Below, piece by piece: positions 8,158 to 17,387 of a stretch of DNA of 50,238 bases. The DNA is taken from NCBI GenBank assembly GCA_964517065.1, contig CAZFBK010000007.1, forward strand, positions 1-50,238, given 5' to 3'. Within the stretch, counting starts at the first letter, position 1; each line of letters starts with the position of its first letter. The position numbers were made by a program, and so were the translations under genes. Below the pieces are notes generated by a model that did no database searches, was not told the DNA's origin, and was given only the letters and a program-made list of their open reading frames with translations. Source of the stretch: CAYYYA01 sp964517065 (GTDB taxonomy: Bacteria; Patescibacteriota; Patescibacteriia; UBA1558; 2-01-FULL-52-15).

Positions 8158-8281
8158 TAGTAGTAAGTAGAAAGTAGTAAGAAGTAAGGGATCGGCCTTT
8201 TAAGTTGCTCGATGACCTTGTGATCTCGTGAGATTAAATGTCGCCTCCAGTCCCTTACTCCCTTCTTCATTCTTCTTATCC
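8158..8281. repeat. Decayed palindromic spacer
   Basis: AGTAGTAAGTAGAAAGTAG followed by AAGAAGTAAGGGA faces TCCCTTACTCCCTTCTTC near 8255, giving a long imperfect inverted repeat between the convergent island and the glycosyltransferase cluster. No gene is seen here. Confidence 0.5.
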
Positions 8282-9091
8282 CTATTCAATATGTGGATTC
8301 TGCTTCCCCTGATACTTGCGTAAATATTTGATGAAACTTTTGATATGCTCCTGACTGGATTTATTGAACAGTGAACCGAAAATACCGTTATCAGCTGATT
8401 CGCGTTTGTGATAGTGAGTCAGGATACTGTCCGCCACGAACCAGACCTGATAGCCTTGCTCCCAGAAGCGACGGCACCAGTCGGTGTCCTCGAGATATAA
8501 GAAATATGACTCATCGAGTAAGCCGACTTTGATCAGTGCTTCTTTGCGGATCATGAGCGCAGCACCGAAGAGCCAATCAACTTGTTTGTTGCTCTGGTGA
8601 TCCCAGTCACGATAGAAATAATGATCGAGCCACTTCTTGCCGCCGGCGGTGTCTTTCAAAAACGTCCTTCTATAGAGTGGCAGCAAAAGATTGGGCCAGC
8701 GAGAACATGATTCCTGCACCTCATTATTCGGATAGGCTAATTTCGGTCCGGCGATACCTGCTTCGGGATGCGACTGCATGAAGTGGAGTAAGGTCTCAAT
8801 GTCTTTGGTATCCAGGATGACAATGTCAGGATTGAGTATCAGGATATACTTGCCTTGGGCGCGCTTGATGGCTAGGTTATTCCCTGCTGCGTAGCCGGCG
8901 TTACTGGTATTCTGGATGAAAACTGTCTGCGGGAAATCAGCTGTTATCATCTCCCCTATGCCATCGTTGGAAGCATTATCAACGACAATCACTTCATAGC
9001 TAAAATTCCAGCTCAAACTATACAAACTCTTGAGTTGATGTTTGATCAGGTTTTTGGTTTTGTAGTTCAGGATAATAATGGATAAATCCAT
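8282..9091 (-). CDS. Family 2 glycosyltransferase
   Basis: Predicted cytoplasmic GT-A enzyme of 269 aa that transfers sugars from nucleotide donors during surface glycan synthesis. It starts MDLSIIILNYKTKNLIKHQL and has the VVDNASNDG motif, the LNPDIVI metal-binding region, and ESYFLYLEDTDWCRRFWEQG, the ED/W acceptor motif of rhamnosyltransferase-like GT2 proteins. A GTG at 9133 would add 14 residues lying partly in a palindrome; the ATG at 9091 matches the family start. It is last in the minus-strand polysaccharide cluster. Confidence 0.9.
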   Translation of the reverse strand: MDLSIIILNYKTKNLIKHQLKSLYSLSWNFSYEVIVVDNASNDGIGEMITADFPQTVFIQNTSNAGYAAGNNLAIKRAQGKYILILNPDIVILDTKDIETLLHFMQSHPEAGIAGPKLAYPNNEVQESCSRWPNLLLPLYRRTFLKDTAGGKKWLDHYFYRDWDHQSNKQVDWLFGAALMIRKEALIKVGLLDESYFLYLEDTDWCRRFWEQGYQVWFVADSILTHYHKRESADNGIFGSLFNKSSQEHIKSFIKYLRKYQGKQNPHIE

Positions 9092-9133
9092 AGGCGTTCT
9101 TTGTTGGAGGTTGTAATCTTGACCACCCCTCAC

Positions 9134-9154
9134 CCCTCCTTATAAAGGAGGGGA
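9134..9154. repeat. Perfect palindrome CCCCTCCTT-ATA-AAGGAGGGG
   Basis: A 21-bp palindrome just upstream of the glycosyltransferase start. It resembles REP-like intergenic palindromes. The AAGGAGGGG arm is also an SD-like sequence on either strand. Confidence 0.7.
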
Positions 9155-9199
9155 AAACGAGCGGTAGAAAGTTCGAGGTTATTTTTGAATTTTGACCTT

Positions 9200-10210
9200 T
9201 TAATTTTGACTTTTTTCAAACCACTGCTCCATATCTTTAGCTTTGACGCAGATGAGCTTCTTTATATACTTGCGTTTATACAGCATTTTTGGCCTATGGG
9301 CAAGGTAGCTGGACAGGCCTTTCAGACTGGATAGATCTAAGAGCAGCAGATAGCCGGCTTTGGCTACCTCGTACCAGAAAAATGACCAAGCATGCTTCAG
9401 TGTGATAGAGCTGAAAGAATTTTTCTTGATCATCATCAGATGGTTGCGGTAGCTGAGCATATTGATAATCTTCCTCCCTTGTCTGCGGTGCCAGCGACTG
9501 TTGTTCTGTGATATTGAACGATCATGATAGACAATAGCTGTTGTCAGACAATAATTTTCCCAGCCATTGAGGCGTAGTCGCCACGCCAGATCGATATCTT
9601 CTTTGTAGAGGAAAAAATCTTCATCAAAATATTCAAACAGCTCGTGGTTATTTTTTTTGGGGATCTTGGTGGCTTCCAAAGCCTGCCGGCGATAGATGGT
9701 AGCAGTACCGGACAGACCGAAGACAGGACCAGACTCAACTTCACGCTCCTCACCCTGATAACGATCAGAGAAATGATAGCGCTGATCGGCCACCAGTCCG
9801 GCAGAGTCAATTTCTTTGGTCAGCGCCTCATTGGCAAAATCCCAGCGATACATGATACCGGCGATTGAGCCAAGCTCCTGATGCTCGTCCATGAACTGGA
9901 TTAAATGCTGCAAATAGTCTTTGTCCATGATGACATCAGGATTGAGCACCAAGACATACTCACTGTCCGACCAGTTGATGACAGAGTTATGAGCTTTGGA
10001 AAATCCCGCGTTATGCCGCTGCGCCAGAATCTTACCTTCGATCCCCTCTTCTTTGATTATTTTCAGCGTCTCATCATCGGAGTTATTATCCCAGACGATA
10101 ATTTCAAAATCCTGCCAGCTCTGCTCCCGTAGTGAAGCGGCTAAGTAGGGCAGATATTTGGCACTATTGTATGTCAGCAGACTAATGGTGAGACGGGGTT
10201 TGTGATTCAT
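9200..10210 (-). CDS. Family 2 glycosyltransferase
   Basis: GT-A glycosyltransferase of 336 aa. The start MNHKPRLTISLLTYNSAKYL is chosen over a longer TTG-initiated frame. Motifs: IVWDNNSDDETL (nucleotide binding), LVLNPDVIMD (DxD-like), FDEDFFLYKEDIDLAWRLRLNG (acceptor/base motif). The C-terminal 80 residues contain a hydrophobic stretch (WSFFWYEVAKAGYLLLLDL) that may attach it to the membrane. Its start overlaps the end of the O-antigen-ligase-like gene by 29 nt. Likely works with its neighbours on a surface polysaccharide; the sugar is not predictable. Confidence 0.9.
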   Translation of the reverse strand: MNHKPRLTISLLTYNSAKYLPYLAASLREQSWQDFEIIVWDNNSDDETLKIIKEEGIEGKILAQRHNAGFSKAHNSVINWSDSEYVLVLNPDVIMDKDYLQHLIQFMDEHQELGSIAGIMYRWDFANEALTKEIDSAGLVADQRYHFSDRYQGEEREVESGPVFGLSGTATIYRRQALEATKIPKKNNHELFEYFDEDFFLYKEDIDLAWRLRLNGWENYCLTTAIVYHDRSISQNNSRWHRRQGRKIINMLSYRNHLMMIKKNSFSSITLKHAWSFFWYEVAKAGYLLLLDLSSLKGLSSYLAHRPKMLYKRKYIKKLICVKAKDMEQWFEKSQN

Positions 10211-11654
10211 GATACTGGATAAAAAGCAGACAAAGAATAAGATACGACAGACCAAGCGGATGATTCAGATATGGTGTGACCGCATGGGTGATCGCTATGA
10301 AGGCTAGACCGGCAAATACACTGGCAATAGCCGCTGTCTGTCCTGACAGTCGTTGGCTCAAACGCCAGCCACGATACAGTGCATAGCCTATCAGAGCCAG
10401 CCAGCTAAGTAAACCAAGCAGGCCAAACTTGAACCAGAAATCGAGCCAACCAAGCTCAAAGGCATAAGTGGTATAGCTGCCGTCAGACCCCACCATACTT
10501 CTGATGCGTGGATCATTATTTTTATACGTCAGCGTACTGCCCAAGCCTGAGCCTAGCAACCAGTGATGCTTGATGCCTGTGATCATCACCGGTGCCAGAT
10601 TGGCTCGAGACGACGCTGCTGATTCACCGTTGTTGAAACGGTTGGCAAAAGCATTGGCTAATTCAGAATCAACCGGCGGGATAAACAGTGTGGCGGCGAC
10701 TATGCCAGCGCCAAGGATAATACTGGTCAGCATAAGACCTATACGCAGCTTTTTTTGTTTTTGTTGCCAGATGGTTTTGATAGAGATGAGTTTCACCATA
10801 ACCGCGGTCAGGATCAAAGCCAGCCAAAAGCTACGCGACAAACTGATCAAAACAGTGCTGAACATCAGAGCCGACAGTGCTACTGTTTTCCAACTCCAGC
10901 GAAGCTTCGGTGCCAGTATCATAGCGATGATCGTTATTAGCCAGATAGCGGCCGGATAGATCTGTGACTGGAAAAAGACACGCCAATAATTGGCAGTGAC
11001 GAGCGTTAATTCACCAACTTTGGTATCACGTACCCAAAGATACAAGAAGCCAATATTGGCCCAGTCGTAGATATGAGTGAAGATATGGAAAATGATCAAT
11101 GTCTTGGCGCAGATGATGAGTGCACTGGCCAGAAAAAGTGAGGCAACTTTTTTCCACTCTATTTCTTTGATCAACGGATACCAGATGAAATAATACAATA
11201 AGAAGCTGTAGCCGTTGCCGTCAAAGAAGATATTGGTCAAGATGTTGTGATACAAGTAGCCGAGGAGCAGACTTAAACCAAAGAAAAACAGCACCGCCAA
11301 ATACAGACGTGAGATCCACTGATGCCAATTAATCGCTCTTATACTGCGCCAGCTCGATGGTAGCCACCAGAGAATCGTCAAAGCAAAGATCACCATACGG
11401 ATCGACAGACTGAAGCCACCTATCTCCCAATAGAACGAGCGCCCTAATGAACCCCAGAGTACTTCCAATAGAGGAATGTAGACTAACCAGCGTTTGTCCT
11501 GATAATAGAGCCAGCTGATAGTTACGATGATTAGGGCTAGAACGAGCCAATTCAATACTGGCAGCGCGTAGGCAGCCAACGATAACGTCTCAGCCAGCAT
11601 CAGGACGGCTAGAGTATATCCCAAGAACCGTTTGTCGATCAGATCAAACAGCAT
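10182..11654 (-). CDS. O-antigen ligase / polymerase-like membrane protein (Wzy_C family)
   Basis: The 490-aa protein has about 10-12 membrane segments. A long extracytoplasmic loop contains SRANLAPVMITGIKHHWLLG followed by SGLGSTLTY, the pattern of Wzy_C/WaaL proteins in which an Arg and a His act in transfer of lipid-linked glycans. The final hydrophobic helices (GLLGLLSWLALIGYALYRG, GLSYLILCLLFIQY) fit the family. It sits among GT2/GT4 enzymes and a flippase, so a role in polymerising or ligating a surface polysaccharide is inferred. Its ATG and the stop of the upstream GT2 overlap at base 11654. Confidence 0.85.
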   Translation of the reverse strand: MLFDLIDKRFLGYTLAVLMLAETLSLAAYALPVLNWLVLALIIVTISWLYYQDKRWLVYIPLLEVLWGSLGRSFYWEIGGFSLSIRMVIFALTILWWLPSSWRSIRAINWHQWISRLYLAVLFFFGLSLLLGYLYHNILTNIFFDGNGYSFLLYYFIWYPLIKEIEWKKVASLFLASALIICAKTLIIFHIFTHIYDWANIGFLYLWVRDTKVGELTLVTANYWRVFFQSQIYPAAIWLITIIAMILAPKLRWSWKTVALSALMFSTVLISLSRSFWLALILTAVMVKLISIKTIWQQKQKKLRIGLMLTSIILGAGIVAATLFIPPVDSELANAFANRFNNGESAASSRANLAPVMITGIKHHWLLGSGLGSTLTYKNNDPRIRSMVGSDGSYTTYAFELGWLDFWFKFGLLGLLSWLALIGYALYRGWRLSQRLSGQTAAIASVFAGLAFIAITHAVTPYLNHPLGLSYLILCLLFIQYHESQTPSHH

Positions 11655-12499
11655 TAGCGTTTGGTTAGACTATAAAGCTTGGTTAGCATGATGTTTGTCG
11701 GCAGGAAGAATTTGATCAAGGTTGATTCTGAAGCTGGTCGGTGCTTCTGCAGATAGGCTAGCAGGCTGCGGTTGAAGATCTGCTGCTTCTCTACTGTCAG
11801 GCGCTGATTGAAACTAGCTCCACCATGATGAGTGATCACGCTGGTTGCCAGATAGATAATTTTCAAACCGGCGTGACGGATACGCAGACAAAAATCGATT
11901 TCTTCAAACCAGAGGAAAAACTGTTCGTCCAAAGGCCCGACTTTATTCAACGTGCTTCGTGGGAACATCAGAGCCGCTCCCATTAACTGCTCAGCCTCTT
12001 GAGTCTTTTTGTAATCAAATCCGCGTCGCAGATAGCTACCGAGACCCGGCAGCCACGGCATGACATTGATCTGTTTTAATAAAACAAAGAGCTGATTCCA
12101 GCCCGTTGGGTTGCCTCGGACTGAAGCTTGAGTAGTACCATTTGGATTGAGTATATGCGGTCCGATCAAACCAACCTCTGGATGCGTCTGTAGATAATCA
12201 AGCATGGTAGTCAAACTGCCGGCCGGAACGATGGTGTCGGGATTCAATAATAACAAAACATCCGCTGTGGCTTTTTTGATCCCCAGATTATTGGCAGCAG
12301 CAAAGCCAAGGTTGTCTTTGTTCTCAATCAGTACGACAGTTGGGAAATCCTGTCTGACCATGGCAGCAGTGTCATCACTGGAACTATTCTCTACGACAAT
12401 AATTTCCAGATTATCTTCCGCTGTAGCCAAAGAAGTCAGACAATCATGAAGCAGTTGTCGGACATTCCAGCTGACGATGATGACAGAAAGTTTGGGCAT
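11654..12499 (-). CDS. Family 2 glycosyltransferase
   Basis: GT-A enzyme of 281 aa. It starts MPKLSVIIVSWNVRQLLHDC at the ATG at 12497-12499; a TTG-initiated extension would run into the upstream stop codon region. Motifs: IVVENSSSDDTAAMV, LLLLNPDTIVPAG, and DEQFFLWFEEIDFCLRIRHAG, placing it with rhamnosyltransferase-like GT2 proteins. It begins one base after the stop of the upstream GT4 gene, so the two are coupled. The ending LFFLPTNIMLTKLYSLTKR-like tail is basic. Confidence 0.9.
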   Translation of the reverse strand: MPKLSVIIVSWNVRQLLHDCLTSLATAEDNLEIIVVENSSSDDTAAMVRQDFPTVVLIENKDNLGFAAANNLGIKKATADVLLLLNPDTIVPAGSLTTMLDYLQTHPEVGLIGPHILNPNGTTQASVRGNPTGWNQLFVLLKQINVMPWLPGLGSYLRRGFDYKKTQEAEQLMGAALMFPRSTLNKVGPLDEQFFLWFEEIDFCLRIRHAGLKIIYLATSVITHHGGASFNQRLTVEKQQIFNRSLLAYLQKHRPASESTLIKFFLPTNIMLTKLYSLTKR

Positions 12500-12500
12500 G

Positions 12501-13709
12501 TTAGTCGATTTTCTTATCAACGAGTTCTAACATGCGTTTCACGGTTTTGGCCCAGGAATAATTCTCCATCAGTTTTTTCTTGGCTTGAGCTTTGTCTTCA
12601 TCGCCGACATCTTTCAGAGCTAGCTGCAGCTTGTCGTTGAAGTCTTCGTAGGTATCAGCGATATGAATCTCCTCAGGGAACATCTCTGCTCCGCTGTGAG
12701 CGGTCGCTACCACCGGTTTGCCGCAGGCCAAGTATTCGTACATCTTCATCGGATTAGTAGACGTGATGAAGTCATCTTGTTTGTGCGGTATCAGAGCGAC
12801 ATCAAACTGCTGAATATATTGCGGCGATTCGTCGTACTCTTTGTAGCCGAGGATATGGACATTGGGCAGGAGCTGCAGCTCATGGAAATCCTCCGTGTAC
12901 CAGATAGGACCGCAAAGGACAAAAGATTTGTCGGGGTTTTTCTCGGCCAGATATTTGACCAGCGGCAGATCCACTCGCTTCTGGATCACCCCGATATAGC
13001 CGATGATCGGCCGTGGTAAGTCGGCGATGTCTCTGTTGATTAATCGTCTCGAACTTTGATAATGTTTCAAATCCACACCATTAGGGATCCAGTAGACATT
13101 GTCCTGATTGTCGAAAATCTTTTGCAAGTCTTCGGAGACGGTGAAGATGACGGGAGTATTTTTTTTGATATAGTCATAGGCAGTTTCCAGCTTTTGTTTG
13201 AAGTGAACATAGGAGCTGTGCTGGGCCCAGTTGTCCACCGCATCAAATACTGTCAGGCGTGGCGTCAATAATTGCACATAGGGCATGATTGGTGGAAAGA
13301 AAGACCAAACAACGTATTCATTGAAACCAAGTTCTATCAATTGTTTCTTCAATCTTTCACAATACAATTTAGGATTGAAAAAAAATTCAGCACTGGAATA
13401 TGTGTACAGTCGATCGGACAGTTTAGTTACCCGACCAAGCAGATCCCGTTTGATCACTTTACCATGAGCTAAGGTGCTAGCATTGTCGCGATAATCACGC
13501 ATCGGCTTACCTAAAACAAGCGGTGGCAGGTCAAAATAGTTACGGATGGCACGTCTCCAAGTCATTGGTGGGAAATCGACACAGATAATTTTATCTATTT
13601 CTGGACTTTTTTCTAATTCTTTAAAAACATGAAAATTACGGTTGCTGATACCGTTAGCCCATTCAGAATAGTTGGACATATTGATAAGTACTAAGTCGCG
13701 TTTTTTCAT
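12501..13709 (-). CDS. GT4/GT1-type glycosyltransferase
   Basis: GT-B enzyme of 402 aa. The N-terminal half begins MKKRDLVLINMSNYSEWANG and the C-terminal donor domain includes IPNGVDLKHY, PIIGYIGVIQKRVDLPLVKY, FDVALIPHK, and TNPMKMYEYLACGKPVVAT. The last is the E-x7-E type nucleotide-sugar binding region in reduced form. It resembles TuaH/WcaK-like transferases acting on teichuronic acids or exopolysaccharides. Two bases separate it from the next GT4 gene upstream. Substrate unknown. Confidence 0.87.
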   Translation of the reverse strand: MKKRDLVLINMSNYSEWANGISNRNFHVFKELEKSPEIDKIICVDFPPMTWRRAIRNYFDLPPLVLGKPMRDYRDNASTLAHGKVIKRDLLGRVTKLSDRLYTYSSAEFFFNPKLYCERLKKQLIELGFNEYVVWSFFPPIMPYVQLLTPRLTVFDAVDNWAQHSSYVHFKQKLETAYDYIKKNTPVIFTVSEDLQKIFDNQDNVYWIPNGVDLKHYQSSRRLINRDIADLPRPIIGYIGVIQKRVDLPLVKYLAEKNPDKSFVLCGPIWYTEDFHELQLLPNVHILGYKEYDESPQYIQQFDVALIPHKQDDFITSTNPMKMYEYLACGKPVVATAHSGAEMFPEEIHIADTYEDFNDKLQLALKDVGDEDKAQAKKKLMENYSWAKTVKRMLELVDKKID

Positions 13710-13710
13710 C

Positions 13711-14808
13711 TTATGATAGTAGTTTGGCTAATTGTTGGGCTTTGTCGGTCCAAGTTGGTAATTGTTGTAAGCGATTCTGAGCAGCCTGTCCAAGACGGAG
13801 TCTGGTCTCTGGTTCATTGATTAACTGAGTAATAGCGTTGGCGATGCTCTCTGGTTTCGTACCGTCTATTAACAGAGCAGATGACTGGTCAAATATTTCT
13901 TCCACAGACGTGTTCAGACTAGCGATAATTGGCAGTCGGTAACTAGCAGCTTCCAAGTAAACAATACCGTAGCCTTCGACATCGTCACCAATATTTCTCG
14001 TTGTTTGGATGAAGATGTCGGCGTTTTGATATAACTCCTGTAATTCCTCGTCGCTAATTTTCGTTTTAATCGTTACGTGATTTGTTAGTTTCCACTCACG
14101 TATTAAATCTCGCAGATTCTGCTCCTCTGCCCCACTACCAATGATAGTATAGTGCAGATTAGGATTGTTCAAAAGATTGATTGCTTGTATGACCATGTCG
14201 TGGCCTTTGCGTTTCGTCAAGCGACCGACACTGATTAAGCTAATAGTGGTATCGGTTGGGTCTTTTTCGACATGAGTGGTATTCAGACTCGTATGCAGAT
14301 ATGGGGTGATAACACTAATTTTCTCCGGCCCAACAAGCTGATGAATATTATTAGCAGTAGCTTGGCTGTTGACGATAACGTGCTGAGCCGAAGCTAAAAT
14401 TTTGATAGCTAATTTTTTATTTTTTTTCAAAGCTAAACGAATATCTAAACCGTGTAAGGAAATAATATAGGGAATGTGTAACCATTTATACAGTAAGTAG
14501 CAGATTTGACCCAAGGGGAAAATATTAGGAGTAAAAATAATTTCTATTTTTTCACGTTTGACTAACCGACTAACGTTCCAGAGGCCGAGCAGCCAGCGAG
14601 GACGAATGTAGGGAGTCAGTAGATTGGTAAAGCGGTAGATTGGTAAAGCGGAAGGGAACGTTTTCTTTGAATCAATCTCCTGCTTTTTCATGTCTGTAGA
14701 TACCAGATAATTCTGCTCTGGTAAATGCGAAAACAAACCGTAGCAGTAGTTAGCTACGCCACCGTGGAACGGATAGTACTCATGGGTTAAGACCAAAGTT
14801 TTTTTCAT
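13711..14808 (-). CDS. GT4 family glycosyltransferase
   Basis: GT-B enzyme of 365 aa. The start MKKTLVLTHEYYPFHGGVAN contains the usual N-terminal GGVA loop. The C-terminal half holds SVGRLTKRKGHDMVIQAINL and the EGYGIVYLEAASYRLPIIAS donor-binding motif (E-x7-E region). Related to PimB/mannosyltransferase-like proteins. Its ATG overlaps the flippase stop by 4 nt (ATGA). A short local duplication (GGTAAAGCGG, twice near 14630-14652) lies inside the coding region. Confidence 0.9.
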   Translation of the reverse strand: MKKTLVLTHEYYPFHGGVANYCYGLFSHLPEQNYLVSTDMKKQEIDSKKTFPSALPIYRFTNLLTPYIRPRWLLGLWNVSRLVKREKIEIIFTPNIFPLGQICYLLYKWLHIPYIISLHGLDIRLALKKNKKLAIKILASAQHVIVNSQATANNIHQLVGPEKISVITPYLHTSLNTTHVEKDPTDTTISLISVGRLTKRKGHDMVIQAINLLNNPNLHYTIIGSGAEEQNLRDLIREWKLTNHVTIKTKISDEELQELYQNADIFIQTTRNIGDDVEGYGIVYLEAASYRLPIIASLNTSVEEIFDQSSALLIDGTKPESIANAITQLINEPETRLRLGQAAQNRLQQLPTWTDKAQQLAKLLS

Positions 14809-16253
14809 TCTGATTGTTGTCGAACACTTGTCAGTAGCTGTCGAATATCAGAAATTTTTAATAAACCAACTAACCAGATAGCTAGGACATAGGCTAGGCC
14901 TGCCATGAGGATAGCTAGATACATATTAACAACCCCTGCTAACCAATAGACCAAGAAGGCCATTCCTAGAGCCATTATTAGGGCTTTAACGGCTATTATT
15001 AGGGTTTTGAGCCGTTCATAGGCTAAGTGGCTATTTATCACCCAGAGGCTCAAAATAAAGACCAAAATAGTGCTAGAGGTAGAAGCCACAGCTGCACCAC
15101 TGGCGCCGTATTTAGGGATTAATAGTAAGTTGACGATAACGTTCCAGACTAAGCCACTAGCTACGATAAAAGTTTGAGATTTTTGCTGATTGATAGCATT
15201 AAGTAAAGAACCGAAAGGAAAGTTCAAAAATAAAAACGGTAGAGTAAAGATTAGAATCTGCAGTGGAACTATTGCTGGACTAAATGAGGCAGTATAAAGC
15301 TTTGGTATTAAATATGGTGCCATAGCTATCAAACCGAAACTCAGTGGCAAAGAAATTAATAATAAATATTGCACTGATCTCGTGAATGTTGAAGCTAAAT
15401 CAGTTTTACTATGATTCCAATAGTAAGCAAAGGCTGGATAAAGCGAAGCAATGATAGCTAACGGAATGAACTGGAAAGCAAAAGTTATTTTGTACGCCAC
15501 GGAATAATAACCTAACTCGGTGCTGCCTCGTATTAAACGCAACAAAACCGAATCAGTATAGGCATACAGTCTCGTGAAGATTGCCGTTAGCGCAAAAGGT
15601 ATAATCATAGTCCAGAGATGTCGGAGTAATTTCTGATCCCACTGCCAGTGCAAAGTAAAGCCCATCTTACGTCGTGCGACCCAAAATGAATAGATAAAAT
15701 TGAAAGTACTACCTCCAACTAAAGCCAGAATAAGAATTTCAATTGGGTACTGCAGTTTAATCAAAATAAATCCGAGAGCTAGAATGATTGCTTGATGAAT
15801 CATGGTAGCTACACTCTCGTAGCCTAAATTTTGTTTACCACGAATGCCAGAGTAGAAAAGTAATGTAAAGCCATCAAGCACCATAGCCACACTAGCTACA
15901 GCTATTAGTATCAGTGTTGTGGTGTCGTGGACTAGTAAAGGAGAAATAATAATTAAAGCTATGACAGTGAGTAATGATGTCAGGAGTTTGAAAGAAATAA
16001 CTTGGTTAAATAATTTCTCACCGTTATCATCCTGCTTGGCTATTTCTCTGGTGACAATGGCAGACATACCGAGGTCGGCAAAGACTGCGAAGATCAGGAC
16101 AAAAGAAGTGGCAAAGGCATAGTCCCCTATTCCTTCGGGTTTGAGGTAACGGGCCAAGATAGTGAAGTAAACAAAAGAAATGACCTTTTGTAAGGTCAGA
16201 GCAGTCATATACCAGACAGTATTTGAGGCAATGTGTCTAGGGGTTATTTGCAT
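14805..16253 (-). CDS. Oligosaccharide flippase (Wzx / polysaccharide biosynthesis family)
   Basis: The 482-aa integral membrane protein has about 12-14 helices and starts MQITPRHIASNTVWYMTALT, with the characteristic N-terminal LARYLKPEGIGDYAFATSFV block of the MATE-like Wzx family. It is expected to flip undecaprenyl-linked oligosaccharides to the outer leaflet. First gene of the cluster flippase-GT4-GT4-GT2-Wzy_C-GT2-GT2. An extended -10 (TGCTATACT) lies only 6 nt before the ATG, suggesting a leaderless message; no SD is present. Confidence 0.9.
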   Translation of the reverse strand: MQITPRHIASNTVWYMTALTLQKVISFVYFTILARYLKPEGIGDYAFATSFVLIFAVFADLGMSAIVTREIAKQDDNGEKLFNQVISFKLLTSLLTVIALIIISPLLVHDTTTLILIAVASVAMVLDGFTLLFYSGIRGKQNLGYESVATMIHQAIILALGFILIKLQYPIEILILALVGGSTFNFIYSFWVARRKMGFTLHWQWDQKLLRHLWTMIIPFALTAIFTRLYAYTDSVLLRLIRGSTELGYYSVAYKITFAFQFIPLAIIASLYPAFAYYWNHSKTDLASTFTRSVQYLLLISLPLSFGLIAMAPYLIPKLYTASFSPAIVPLQILIFTLPFLFLNFPFGSLLNAINQQKSQTFIVASGLVWNVIVNLLLIPKYGASGAAVASTSSTILVFILSLWVINSHLAYERLKTLIIAVKALIMALGMAFLVYWLAGVVNMYLAILMAGLAYVLAIWLVGLLKISDIRQLLTSVRQQSE

Positions 16254-16259
16254 GTAGGT

Positions 16260-16268
16260 AGTATAGCA
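16260..16268 (-). promoter_or_regulatory. Extended -10 element for the polysaccharide cluster
   Basis: TGC-TATACT on the minus strand, ending 6 nt before the flippase ATG. No good -35 at 17 bp. Transcription would begin at or next to the start codon. Confidence 0.5.
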
Positions 16269-16541
16269 GATAATAGGGTCAGGGTCAGGAATCAGGGAGA
16301 CTTAGTAATTCAAAAAGCAGATAGCAAAAATATAAAGCAAAAGGTAAAAATAACAACTACAGACTATGGACGAATTTTTGATTTTTTATCTATAATTTTG
16401 CATTTTCCATTTTAAATTATTTTTTTATTTGATTATTGGTGCGAGAAGAGGTTAGGAATGAGGATTGAGGATTTGGGTCCTTAGTTGAAAGTTAGCAGTA
16501 GATCCCCTTACAACTTACAACTAAAAACTTACAACTGATCT
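16269..16541. other. Non-coding AT-rich spacer with decayed repeats
   Basis: No supported gene. The stretch holds repetitive word-like sequence (AGGGTCAGGGTCAGG at 16277; TTACAACTTACAACT and ACTTACAACTG at about 16508-16538) typical of the decayed direct and inverted repeats in this genome's spacers. Confidence 0.5.
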
Positions 16542-16596
16542 AAAAAAACCACCCCACCACAAGCACCGCGATGTTTGCGGATTTTTGTAGTGGGGC
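16542..16596 (-). terminator. Rho-independent terminator
   Basis: On the minus strand CCCCACTACAA faces TTGTGGTGGGG, with an inner CCGC/GCGG stem, then TGG and seven Ts. It closes the 17301-16631 transcript. Confidence 0.88.
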
Positions 16597-16630
16597 GTGA
16601 GGTCTGTGGCGCCGCCGTTACGGTTGCGCC

Positions 16631-16747
16631 TTATTTGCGTGCGCGGTTAGCGCTGATGATCACGGCCAAGTTCGCGAGTGCGACGACCACGATAAAACCT
16701 AGAATTGTCCACGTAGAAATGTAGCTAGGTATTTCTCGTAGTTCCAT
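16631..16747 (-). CDS. 38-aa single-pass membrane peptide
   Basis: MELREIPSYISTWTILGFIV begins a 38-residue protein with one membrane segment (about 11-31) and a basic tail NRARK, implying N-out/C-in or a short anchored peptide. A strong SD GGAGG lies 6 nt before the ATG at 16745-16747. The longer frame upstream has no comparable signal and runs into another gene. It follows the 167-aa membrane protein by 50 nt and is closed by a terminator. Unknown function; island-type gene. Confidence 0.7.
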   Translation of the reverse strand: MELREIPSYISTWTILGFIVVVALANLAVIISANRARK

Positions 16748-16797
16748 TTTCGACCTCCGGAAAAGTACTGTTCGAGCAGATTGGAAAATGATCGAAC

Positions 16798-17301
16798 TTA
16801 GAGAATCTGCGGCAGTACCTCTCCTCGGTCTCTTTGAGTTGAAAACAACCAGAGACAGAGGTAGTAGCCAAGAATTCCCAGCAGAAGCAGTAGGGACAGT
16901 AGAGCCAGTAGCCAGAACGGCCATGTCACCCAAGCAAGATGCAGCGGATGACTTTTCTCTGGATCGACTTCGTAGCCGTCACAGGTAGCCACAGGACGAC
17001 ACTCGTGCTTGATGATCGTTACAGTGCCGACTATTCCTATCCCGATGCCTGTGAGCAGCAGCCAGAGCCACCAGAGATCAGTGACTCCTTTGATGAGAGT
17101 TGAAATTTTGACGGGGTGCGGCCACGTCAGCATGAAAAGAGCGACAGCCACCGCAACCAGCCCAGACACAAGAAGTCGTTCGTCTTCTTTGTCTCGCTTA
17201 TGAAGGAGTAGCATGAAAAGCAGACAAAGAACCATGATAGTACACAGTAAAGCAGGTGCCCATGACGGACTGGACATGAGGTCTGCAACACTCCACTCCA
17301 T
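16798..17301 (-). CDS. Four-TM membrane protein of unknown function
   Basis: The product is 167 aa. Hydrophobic segments lie at about 16-34, 43-60, 77-98 and 126-153. A loop (99-125) has two Cys (HECRPVATCDG) and may face outward. The start MEWSVADLMSSPSW is chosen because GAGG lies 8 nt upstream of ATG 17299-17301. A promoter is placed at 17354-17382. Codon use is GC-rich compared with rpsI next door. It forms a two-gene unit with the 38-aa peptide. No family recognised. Confidence 0.72.
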   Translation of the reverse strand: MEWSVADLMSSPSWAPALLCTIMVLCLLFMLLLHKRDKEDERLLVSGLVAVAVALFMLTWPHPVKISTLIKGVTDLWWLWLLLTGIGIGIVGTVTIIKHECRPVATCDGYEVDPEKSHPLHLAWVTWPFWLLALLSLLLLLGILGYYLCLWLFSTQRDRGEVLPQIL

Positions 17302-17353
17302 GGCTGTGTTCCTCGCTGGTGGTAGGGTTGAATTTTGGCGATGTGCTGATAGT

Positions 17354-17382
17354 CTTTTACTATTTTTAACTTCTACTGTCAA
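17354..17382 (-). promoter_or_regulatory. Promoter of the small membrane-protein pair
   Basis: TTGACA (17377-17382), 17-bp spacer, weak -10 TAAAAG (17354-17359), about 50 nt before the ATG at 17301. Confidence 0.55.
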
Positions 17383-17387
17383 ACCAA

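Noticed and set aside
9092..9133. GTG start extending the glycosyltransferase by 14 residues
   Set aside because: The extra residues come from the edge of a palindrome and do not fit the family start, although an SD-like GGAGG is nearby.
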